From assembly GCA_036787815.1 (NCBI GenBank), contig DAIQOP010000276.1:1-5060 (forward strand): DNA of 5,060 nucleotides, in the 5' to 3' direction. The translations under genes and the position numbers were made by a program. This DNA is from DATBAK01 sp036787815. Its GTDB lineage: Bacteria; Actinomycetota; Acidimicrobiia; IMCC26256; PALSA-610. Under the pieces are notes generated by a model. The model was not told where the DNA came from. It worked only from the letters and a program-made list of their open reading frames with translations, and did no database searches. Each line of letters begins with the position of its first letter. The stretch's first letter is position 1. Shown here piece after piece: positions 1 through 5,060 of this stretch.

Positions 1-465
1 TACGACTTCGGATTGCTCAACGGCGTCCAGGACGTCAACCGTGCGCAGCACGATCGTATCGTCGACAAGATCGTGCACGCGGCCGGCGGAGACGTCGACG
101 GACTGTGCGTTGCGGTGTGGGGTCTCACGTTCAAGGCCGACACCGACGACCTGCGCGACTCGCCCGCCCTCGTCATCGCCGATCGGTTGATCGATCTCGG
201 CGCCAAGGTTCAGGGCTACGACCCCGCGGTCCCGGCCGGCAGCGGCCGCGTCGCGGCGGGCATCGAGGTGTGCTCCGACCCGTTCGAAGCGTGCGCCGGC
301 GCGTACGTGCTCGCGGTGCTCACCGAGTGGGACGAGTTTCGCTGGCTCGATTTCGACCGGGTCCGCTCGACGATGGCGACTGCGGCGATCGTCGACGCCC
401 GCAATCTCCTCGACCCGGCTGCGCTGCGCCGCCGCGGCTTCGTCTACACGGGCGTGGGTCGCTGA
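1..465 (+). CDS. ugd: UDP-glucose 6-dehydrogenase, C-terminal part (5' end outside window)
   Basis: This enzyme oxidises UDP-glucose to UDP-glucuronate with two NAD+ in the cytoplasm, supplying uronic acid and pentose precursors for surface glycans. Only the last 154 residues are present. The frame is open from base 1, so the TTG at 13 is not a real start. Family landmarks, numbered from the first visible residue, are VNRAQ (13-17) in the central dimer helix, GLTFKADTDDLRDSP (41-55) opening the C-terminal UDP-binding domain, YDP (73-75), LTEWDEFRWLD (107-117) and DARNLLDP (132-139), ending in GFVYTGVGR. The ending is typical of bacterial members of about 430-450 residues, so roughly two thirds of the gene lies upstream, including the NAD-binding domain and catalytic cysteine. 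The TGA at 463-465 shares its last base with the ATG of the next gene, which uses this product as substrate. The family is clear; a related nucleotide-sugar dehydrogenase such as UDP-ManNAc dehydrogenase is less likely given TEWDEFR and DARNLLD. Confidence 0.93.
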   Translation, partial: YDFGLLNGVQDVNRAQHDRIVDKIVHAAGGDVDGLCVAVWGLTFKADTDDLRDSPALVIADRLIDLGAKVQGYDPAVPAGSGRVAAGIEVCSDPFEACAGAYVLAVLTEWDEFRWLDFDRVRSTMATAAIVDARNLLDPAALRRRGFVYTGVGR

Positions 466-1400
466 TGGCCCGCGTCGTCGTCACCGGCGGTGCCGGCTTC
501 GTGGGTTCGCACCTCTGCGAGTCGTTGATCCGGCGCGGCGACGAAGTCGTCNNNNNNNNNNGGCGCGAGAACCTCGCCGATCTCGACGGCGAGCCGGGGT
601 TCAGCTTCGTCGAGTGCGATGTCTCGGCCGAGATGCCGGTCACCGGTCCGGTCGACGCCGTGATGCACTTCGCGAGCCCCGCGAGCCCGTTCGAATACCT
701 CGCCCACCCGTTCGAGACCCTCGACGCCGGGTCGCTCGGCACGCGCCGCGGTCTCGAGCTCGCGCGGGCCACCGGGGCCCGGTTCCTGCTCGCCTCCACG
801 AGCGAGATCTACGGAGAGCCGCGGGAGCACCCGCAGACCGAGACCTACTGGGGCAACGTGAACAGCATCGGCCCCCGGGCCGTGTACGACGAAGCCAAGC
901 GCTTCGCCGAGACGCTCACGATGACCTATCACCGGGAGCTCGCGGCCGACGTCGGGATCGTGCGGATCTTCAACACCTACGGCCCGCGCCTGCGCGCCGC
1001 CGACGGGCGCGTCGTCTCGAACTTCCTCGTGCAGGCCATGGACGGCCGGCCGCTCACCGTCTACGGCGCCGGCACGCAGACGCGCGCGTACTGCTACGTC
1101 GACGACGAGGTGCGGGGAATCCTCGCCCTCCTCGACTCCGCGCTCGTCGGGCCGATCAACATCGGCAACCCGGCGGAATGCACCGTGCTGGAGTTGGCGA
1201 AGCTCGTCCTCGAGGTCACCGGTTCGAGCTCCGAGCTCGTCTTCGAGCCGCTGCCGACCGACGACCCGACCCGTCGCCAACCCGACATCACGCTCGCCCG
1301 TGAGCTGCTCCACTGGGAGCCGACCATCTCGCTGCGCGAGGGGCTCGTGCGGACCCACGAGTGGTACCAGAAGGAACGGGCGCGCGACGCGTTGTCGTAA
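465..1400 (+). CDS. uxs: UDP-glucuronate decarboxylase (UDP-xylose synthase), interrupted by an assembly gap
   Basis: This NAD-dependent extended short-chain dehydrogenase converts UDP-glucuronate to UDP-xylose and CO2 in the cytoplasm. The 311-residue reading has the Rossmann motif GGAGFVGSHL (8-17), HFASPASP (68-75), ASTSEIYGEP (110-119), the YxxxK pair Y141/K145 in RAVYDEAKR, RIFNTYGPR (167-175), GRVVSNF (181-187) and DDPTRRQPD (266-274). E114, Y141, K145 and R271 match the catalytic Glu, Tyr, Lys and Arg of human UXS1. Spacings of 27 (E to Y) and 130 (Y to R) agree with the human numbering as I recall it. SPASP, VSNF and DDPxxRxPD separate it from dTDP-glucose dehydratases and UDP-glucose epimerases. 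The ATG at 465 overlaps the upstream TGA, implying translational coupling; the frame is open further upstream, but that part lies within ugd and does not resemble the family. Residues 30-33 are unreadable because of the N run, and about five residues seem to be missing there. An intact gene is inferred. Confidence 0.93.
   Translation: MARVVVTGGAGFVGSHLCESLIRRGDEVVXXXXRENLADLDGEPGFSFVECDVSAEMPVTGPVDAVMHFASPASPFEYLAHPFETLDAGSLGTRRGLELARATGARFLLASTSEIYGEPREHPQTETYWGNVNSIGPRAVYDEAKRFAETLTMTYHRELAADVGIVRIFNTYGPRLRAADGRVVSNFLVQAMDGRPLTVYGAGTQTRAYCYVDDEVRGILALLDSALVGPINIGNPAECTVLELAKLVLEVTGSSSELVFEPLPTDDPTRRQPDITLARELLHWEPTISLREGLVRTHEWYQKERARDALS
552..561. other. assembly gap of 10 Ns inside the UDP-xylose synthase gene
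   Basis: Ten undetermined bases replace codons 30-32 and the first base of codon 33. The flanking frames agree (DEVV before, RENLADL after), so a length of 10 or any length differing from it by a multiple of three keeps the gene open. UXS homologues normally have about nine residues between these flanks, including the Asp-Asn that binds the NAD ribose and a Thr-Gly. The placeholder leaves only four, so the true gap is probably near 25 bases. Confidence 0.95.
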
Positions 1401-1439
1401 GCGGCCGCGCCCCTCCGCTCGTGGCGCCGGGTCCCAACG

Positions 1440-1445
1440 TAGAAT
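1440..1445 (+). promoter_or_regulatory. possible -10 box (TAGAAT) upstream of the GT2-CapK gene
   Basis: TAGAAT matches the consensus TATAAT at five of six positions. It lies in the only sizeable non-coding gap of the window, 40 bases after the uxs stop and about 125 bases before the next start. No convincing TTGACA-like -35 element is seen at the usual distance (around 1417-1422), which is not rare in high-GC actinomycetes. The rest of the gap (1401-1570) holds a weak GCGCC/GGCGC pairing (1407-1411 with 1423-1427) but no T-tract, so I see no intrinsic terminator. Transcription could simply read through from uxs. Confidence 0.25.
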
Positions 1446-1464
1446 CCGGCCTTCGTAGGATGCT

Positions 1465-1480
1465 CGCCCAGGACTGGGCG
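1465..1480. repeat. perfect 7-bp inverted repeat in the leader of the GT2-CapK gene
   Basis: CGCCCAG (1465-1471) and CTGGGCG (1474-1480) are exact reverse complements separated by GA. In RNA the innermost pair would open, giving a stem of five or six G/C-rich pairs with a 4- to 6-base loop. In DNA it is a 16-base dyad that could bind a dimeric regulator. It lies about 20 bases downstream of the possible -10 box and 90 bases before the start codon. No T-tract follows, so it is not a standard terminator. The symmetry is plain; any function is inference. Confidence 0.5.
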
Positions 1481-1556
1481 CGTGTCGTGAAGACGGACGC
1501 GAGGGAGCGATGTGGGACGACGCGGCACAGCCGATCGCGGCCGGGCGGGATTCGAT

Positions 1557-1564
1557 GAGGAAGG
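1557..1564 (+). promoter_or_regulatory. ribosome binding site for the GT2-CapK gene
   Basis: GAGGAAGG is a purine-rich Shine-Dalgarno sequence with six bases between it and the ATG at 1571. An in-frame TGA at 1556-1558 overlaps its first two bases, and no other start codon lies between that stop and 1571, so the start is fixed. This is the clearest ribosome binding site in the window, consistent with this gene starting a new translational unit while its neighbours rely on overlap. Confidence 0.75.
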
Positions 1565-1570
1565 TCCGGG

Positions 1571-3775
1571 ATGCCTGAACAGTTCGCGCTGAGCGTGGTC
1601 TGTCCGTGCCTCAACGAGGAGGCGAACCTCCCGCTCCTCGCGGAGCGGCTGTTCGTTTCCACGAAAGAGGCCGGAATCACGACCGAGCTGGTGATCGTCG
1701 ACGACGGCAGCACCGACGGCACCGCGAACGTCGTCGAGAACCTGAAGCTCGAGCATGGCGACGCGGTGCGGTGCGTCGCCCACGAGCGGAACCGTGGCAT
1801 CCCCGCGAGCTGGCGATCCGGGGTCGACGCGGCTCGCGGTGCGTACGTGTGCCTGATCGACGGCGACCTGCAGAATCCGCCCGAAGAGGTCGTGACGCTG
1901 TATCTCCGGCTGCGCGGGAGTGCCGCCGACCTCGCGCAGGGAACGCGATCGAGCATCGGGCGACTGCGCGACTCGCGTCTGCTGATGTCGAGGTTGCTGA
2001 ACCTCCTGCTGAACCTGGTGTTCGGCATGCGGGCGAAGGACAGCAAGTCGGGCTTCGTGCTCGGACCGAAGTCGGTCATCGACGATGTCATCACGCACCG
2101 CAGGACCTACCGCCACTTTCAGACGTTCATCTCGGTGTCCGCGCGTGCGAAGGGGTATTCGATCCTCGAGGTCGAGACGCTCTTCGAGAGCCGGTACGCG
2201 GGAGAGTCGTTCCTCGCCGGACAGTCGTTCGGCACGAGCCTCGACGCGATCGCCGACTTCGTCCCGGCGATCATCGAGTTCCGCCTCGGCGCCCATCGGA
2301 GGCGCAACAAGGTCACCGCTGCGGAGGTGGCTCCACCGCGCGCGGCCGGGCATCCGTACCGCGGCTGGCGCCGCGCCTGGTTCGAGCTCTACTTCGCCAC
2401 CATGCCGCTCCACAAGTGGCTCATCCGGCGCACGGCACGCGACGTGTACCTGAAGCTCAAGGAAACCGAGTGGCTCTCGAGAGACGATCTCGACGCGCTC
2501 CAGCTCCAGAAGCTGCAACGCCTGCTCCAGCACGCGTACGTGCACGTTCCGTTCTACCGCGACGCCATGCTGGCCGCGGGGGTGCATCCACTCGAAATGG
2601 CGTCGCTCGACGACATCCGCCGGCTTCCGATGCTCTCGAAGGACGACGTGCGGCGCAATCTCTACTTCGGGTTGTTCGCCGACGATCACCGCAAGCGCCA
2701 GATGCTCAAGATCTCGACGAGCGGCTCGACCGGTGAGCCCTTCACCACCTATGCCGATCGCCACCAGCTCGAGGTTCGGTTCGCGACCACGCTGCGAGGC
2801 CTGGAGTGGACGGGTTGGCTCTTCGGCGACCGGCAAGCCCGGTTGTGGCACCAGACCATCGGCATGACGAAGCTCCAGGTGTGGCGTGAGCGTCTGGACG
2901 CCGTCTTCATGCGCCGCCTGTTCGTTCCCGCGTTCGAGATCGACGCGGAGAGCATCGAGCGTTTCATCGACGGCATCCGTCGTCAACGACCCGTGCTGGT
3001 CGACGGGTACGCCGAGTCGCTGAACTTCCTCGCCACGTACGTGCGCGAAGGGGGCAGCCCCGGCTTCTCGCCCGCGGCGATGATGTCGTCGGCGCAGGCG
3101 CTACCGGACAACGTCCGCGACATCATCGAGAAGGGCTTCGACACCAAGGTCTACGACAAGTACGGGGCGCGCGAGTTCTCCGGCATCGCGTATCAGTGCG
3201 GCTACTCGCCGGACCACCACGTGATGGACGAGTCGTATCTCGTCGAGCTGCTCGTCGACGGCCGCCCCGCCGAGCCCGGTGAGATCGGCGAAGTCGTGAT
3301 CACCGACCTGAACAACTTCTCGGTCCCGCTCATCCGTTACCGGATCGGCGACCTCGCCGTCGCCGTCGACAACTCGCAGCCCTGCGGCTGTGGGCGTCAC
3401 CTCTCGCGGATCGGCCGTATCGAAGGCCGCACGCAGGCGATCGTGCACTGCGCCAACGGCGCGTGGCTACCGTCTTCGTTCTTCCTGCACTTCTTCAAGG
3501 ACTACGAGCACGCGATCCGTTTCTTCCAGATCCGCCAGGACCGCCGCGGCGAGTTCGTCCTGAAGATCGTCAAGAACCGGCGCTTCACGACCACCGAGTT
3601 CGACGTCATCATGACGAAGCTGCGCCGGTTCGTCGGCAACGACACCACGATCGACGTCGAGTTCTGCGACGCGATCCCGCTCCTCGGGACGGGCAAGCGT
3701 TCTCCGGTCGTGTCCACGGTTCACGAGGACTTCCAGTCACTCTCGAGCGCGCCGCGTCGTGACGACGTGTCGTGA
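1571..3775 (+). CDS. Two-domain protein: GT2 polyprenyl-phosphate-type glycosyltransferase fused to CapK/PaaK-like adenylate-forming domain
   Basis: A 734-residue soluble-looking protein. Residues 7 to about 240 form a GT-A family 2 glycosyltransferase resembling dolichyl/undecaprenyl-phosphate sugar synthases: CPCLNEEANL (11-20), VDDGSTDGT (43-51), and DGDLQNPPEEV (97-107) with the metal-binding DxD at D97/D99; RYAGESF (208-214) matches the late conserved segment. After a basic linker (HRRRNK, 242-247), residues 265-734 form a full-length CapK/phenylacetate-CoA-ligase-like domain: HAYVHVPFYR (321-330), nucleotide-binding loop STSGSTGEPF (382-391), VYDKYGARE (527-535), PLIRYRIGD (586-594), hinge CGCGRHLSRIGRIEGR (605-620), and a late GTGKRSP in which K709 is the likely catalytic lysine. 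C543, C605, C607 and nearby histidines could bind a metal. CapK-like proteins occur in polysaccharide loci and are usually separate genes; their substrates are mostly unknown. Neither domain lacks an obvious catalytic motif and no hydrophobic membrane segment is evident. The sugar, acid and acceptor cannot be read from sequence. The stop overlaps the next gene's GTG. Confidence 0.88.
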   Translation: MPEQFALSVVCPCLNEEANLPLLAERLFVSTKEAGITTELVIVDDGSTDGTANVVENLKLEHGDAVRCVAHERNRGIPASWRSGVDAARGAYVCLIDGDLQNPPEEVVTLYLRLRGSAADLAQGTRSSIGRLRDSRLLMSRLLNLLLNLVFGMRAKDSKSGFVLGPKSVIDDVITHRRTYRHFQTFISVSARAKGYSILEVETLFESRYAGESFLAGQSFGTSLDAIADFVPAIIEFRLGAHRRRNKVTAAEVAPPRAAGHPYRGWRRAWFELYFATMPLHKWLIRRTARDVYLKLKETEWLSRDDLDALQLQKLQRLLQHAYVHVPFYRDAMLAAGVHPLEMASLDDIRRLPMLSKDDVRRNLYFGLFADDHRKRQMLKISTSGSTGEPFTTYADRHQLEVRFATTLRGLEWTGWLFGDRQARLWHQTIGMTKLQVWRERLDAVFMRRLFVPAFEIDAESIERFIDGIRRQRPVLVDGYAESLNFLATYVREGGSPGFSPAAMMSSAQALPDNVRDIIEKGFDTKVYDKYGAREFSGIAYQCGYSPDHHVMDESYLVELLVDGRPAEPGEIGEVVITDLNNFSVPLIRYRIGDLAVAVDNSQPCGCGRHLSRIGRIEGRTQAIVHCANGAWLPSSFFLHFFKDYEHAIRFFQIRQDRRGEFVLKIVKNRRFTTTEFDVIMTKLRRFVGNDTTIDVEFCDAIPLLGTGKRSPVVSTVHEDFQSLSSAPRRDDVS

Positions 3776-5060
3776 CCGGGGGACGACCCGCTCGGCGCAA
3801 GAACTTCCTGCAGCGGACCACGATCTGGATCCCCGCCGGTGTCATCGGGTTGCTGATGCTCCCGCTCGCGGCGACGAGCCGGACGTTCGGTGACGACTGG
3901 ACGTTGCACCTGTGGTTGGTGCGTCAGCAGGAGATGAACATCCGGGCGAACGGTCGGCCCGGTCTGTTCCTCTCCGCGAAGCCGCTCGGCGCGTTCTACC
4001 CGGTCTTCGCCTTCGTCGGCTCCGGCCTCTACAACGTCGGCGGATACCTCGCGATCATGCTCGGCGACCGTCCGATCCTCGCGTACAAGCTCCTGTATCT
4101 CGGCGCGTTGTGTCTCGCGTACGGCGGGATGACCTGGCTCTCGTGGCTGGTGGGTTTGCGGGGTTGGCGGTCGCAGATGCCGGGCCTGGTGTTCGTGACC
4201 GGCGCGTACTACGTCACCGACATGTTCGCGCGGGGTGATCTCGGTGAGCTCATGGCGCTCTCGGCGATCCCGTTGCTGATCGCGGCGGTCACCGCGGTCG
4301 CGGTCTCGCGGCGGTTGGAGCCGGTCCACCTGCTCGGTGTGGTGGTTGCCGTGTTCGTGTTCACGGGGAGCCACAACATCACCTTGCTGTACGGGACGAT
4401 CTTTCTCGTGTTGCTTGGTCTCGTGCTCCTCGGTGCGTTCGGGCCCGTTGGGCGTTCGTTGCTGTCGCGGCTGCCGTGGAGACGACTTCCTGCTCTGGTC
4501 GCCGCGGGCGCGATCGGTTTGGGGCTCAACGCGTGGTATCTCGTCGCCGACCTGAAGTACGGCACCCGTACCGCCACCGCGAAGGTGAACCAACACGTCG
4601 TGCCGACGACGAGCCTCTCCCAATGGCGATTGCTGCTCAATCCGCTACGCCCATCCGATCCGTCCTTTGCCGACACGACGCACGACCTTCGGATGTCGCT
4701 CCCGTGGCTGTTCACCGTGTGGGCGATCGTGTTCGCGGTGATCGCGTGGCGTCGGATCGACGGCGTCGGTCGCCGCTTGATCGTGTTCCTCACCGGCCTC
4801 GCCGCGCTCTACCTGTGCCTCATCGTCTCGCAGACACCGTGGAAGTCGTTCCCCCACGTTCTCTACAACATCCAGTTCACCCTGCGCCTGCATGCCTACG
4901 TGCTGCTCGCAACCGCGCTGCTCATGATGGTCGCGCTCGTCTGGCAGGCCCGCTCCGACGAAGCCACCCGCCACGCGACCAGCGCGGCCCTCGCCATCAT
5001 CGCCGTCTTCACCGTCGGCGCAGCAACATGGCAAGCCTGGATCGTCCCATCGACCTACCA
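3772..5060 (+). CDS. Polytopic membrane protein resembling GT-C glycosyltransferases (3' end outside window)
   Basis: The frame is open from GTG 3772 to the right edge, giving 429 residues without a stop. An upstream in-frame stop (3760-3762) makes GTG the first available start; it overlaps the previous stop as GTGA, and the lack of a clear Shine-Dalgarno suggests coupling. A basic N-terminus (RPARRKN) precedes a first membrane helix (about 16-34), then a loop with GDDWTLHLW (40-48). Further hydrophobic segments lie near 66-85, 104-128, 136-150, 162-178, 187-222, 242-258, 309-324, 334-352, 375-391 and 405-420. The acidic pair after helix 1 with a nearby histidine, RGDLGELMA (154-162) and TGSHNIT (198-204) recall GT-C-like membrane proteins of surface glycan loci, including those labelled PTPS-related or YfhO-like. 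Such enzymes transfer sugars from polyprenyl-phosphate donors outside the membrane, fitting the GT2 neighbour. The membrane nature is certain; the enzymatic role is inferred, and a flippase or O-antigen-type protein is possible. Confidence 0.75.
   Translation, partial: MTGGRPARRKNFLQRTTIWIPAGVIGLLMLPLAATSRTFGDDWTLHLWLVRQQEMNIRANGRPGLFLSAKPLGAFYPVFAFVGSGLYNVGGYLAIMLGDRPILAYKLLYLGALCLAYGGMTWLSWLVGLRGWRSQMPGLVFVTGAYYVTDMFARGDLGELMALSAIPLLIAAVTAVAVSRRLEPVHLLGVVVAVFVFTGSHNITLLYGTIFLVLLGLVLLGAFGPVGRSLLSRLPWRRLPALVAAGAIGLGLNAWYLVADLKYGTRTATAKVNQHVVPTTSLSQWRLLLNPLRPSDPSFADTTHDLRMSLPWLFTVWAIVFAVIAWRRIDGVGRRLIVFLTGLAALYLCLIVSQTPWKSFPHVLYNIQFTLRLHAYVLLATALLMMVALVWQARSDEATRHATSAALAIIAVFTVGAATWQAWIVPSTY

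Noticed and set aside
105..464. Upstream extension of the uxs frame into ugd
   Set aside because: The extension is Arg-rich out-of-frame sequence of ugd. The Rossmann motif begins a few residues after the ATG at 465, the normal position for the family.
1401..1430. Possible terminator after uxs (GCGGCCGC palindrome and GCGCC/GGCGC pairing)
   Set aside because: The stems are short, one loop is 11 bases, and no T-tract follows. In DNA this GC-rich, such pairings are expected by chance.
1361..1558. 65-codon + strand frame spanning the uxs end and the intergenic gap
   Set aside because: It begins inside uxs, has no ribosome binding site or recognisable motif, and ends just before the real start at 1571.
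1555..1572. GAGGAAGGTCCGGG resembles the conserved GAGGAAAGTCCGGG element of bacterial RNase P RNA
   Set aside because: It differs by one base from the element, but coding sequence follows at once and no other RNase P RNA segment is seen nearby. It is better explained as a ribosome binding site.
1094..2986. 630-codon open frame on the minus strand
   Set aside because: It lies antisense across uxs and the GT2-CapK gene, is rich in Arg, Glu and His as expected from reversed high-GC codons, and shows no family motif. The + strand frames have clear domains.
3721..4623. 300-codon minus-strand frame opposite the membrane-protein gene
   Set aside because: Its low-complexity Arg/His/Glu/Gln-rich sequence is typical of an antisense shadow, and the + strand gives a coherent polytopic membrane protein from 3772 onward.

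Overview
The window is GC-rich and almost entirely coding on the + strand. Codons mostly end in G or C, one gene starts with GTG, and genes overlap at their stop and start codons. This suits a high-GC bacterium, most plausibly an actinomycete-like soil or water organism. That placement is an inference from composition and gene style; there is no rRNA or other marker to fix it. A run of 10 Ns inside one gene shows this is draft assembly sequence.

Layout: (1) positions 1-465 hold the 3' end of a UDP-glucose 6-dehydrogenase gene. (2) It overlaps by one base a UDP-glucuronate decarboxylase (UDP-xylose synthase) gene at 465-1400, interrupted by the N run at 552-561. (3) A 170-base gap (1401-1570) carries a possible -10 box, a perfect 7-bp inverted repeat and a good ribosome binding site. 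(4) 1571-3775 encodes a 734-residue two-domain protein: an N-terminal family 2 glycosyltransferase resembling polyprenyl-phosphate sugar synthases, joined to a complete CapK/PaaK-type adenylate-forming domain. (5) A polytopic membrane protein resembling GT-C glycosyltransferases overlaps it by four bases (GTGA), starts at 3772 and runs off the right edge.

How the genes fit together: the first two enzymes make UDP-glucuronate from UDP-glucose and then UDP-xylose. The next two look like a lipid-linked-sugar module. A GT2 enzyme of this type would load a sugar onto a polyprenyl phosphate, and a GT-C membrane enzyme would use such a donor on the outer face of the membrane. The adenylation domain suggests that a carboxylic acid is also activated and attached to something. 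The window is therefore best read as part of a cell-surface polysaccharide or glycolipid locus. The most unusual item is the fusion of the glycosyltransferase and the adenylation domain in one polypeptide. No mobile element, CRISPR array, tRNA or rRNA was seen.
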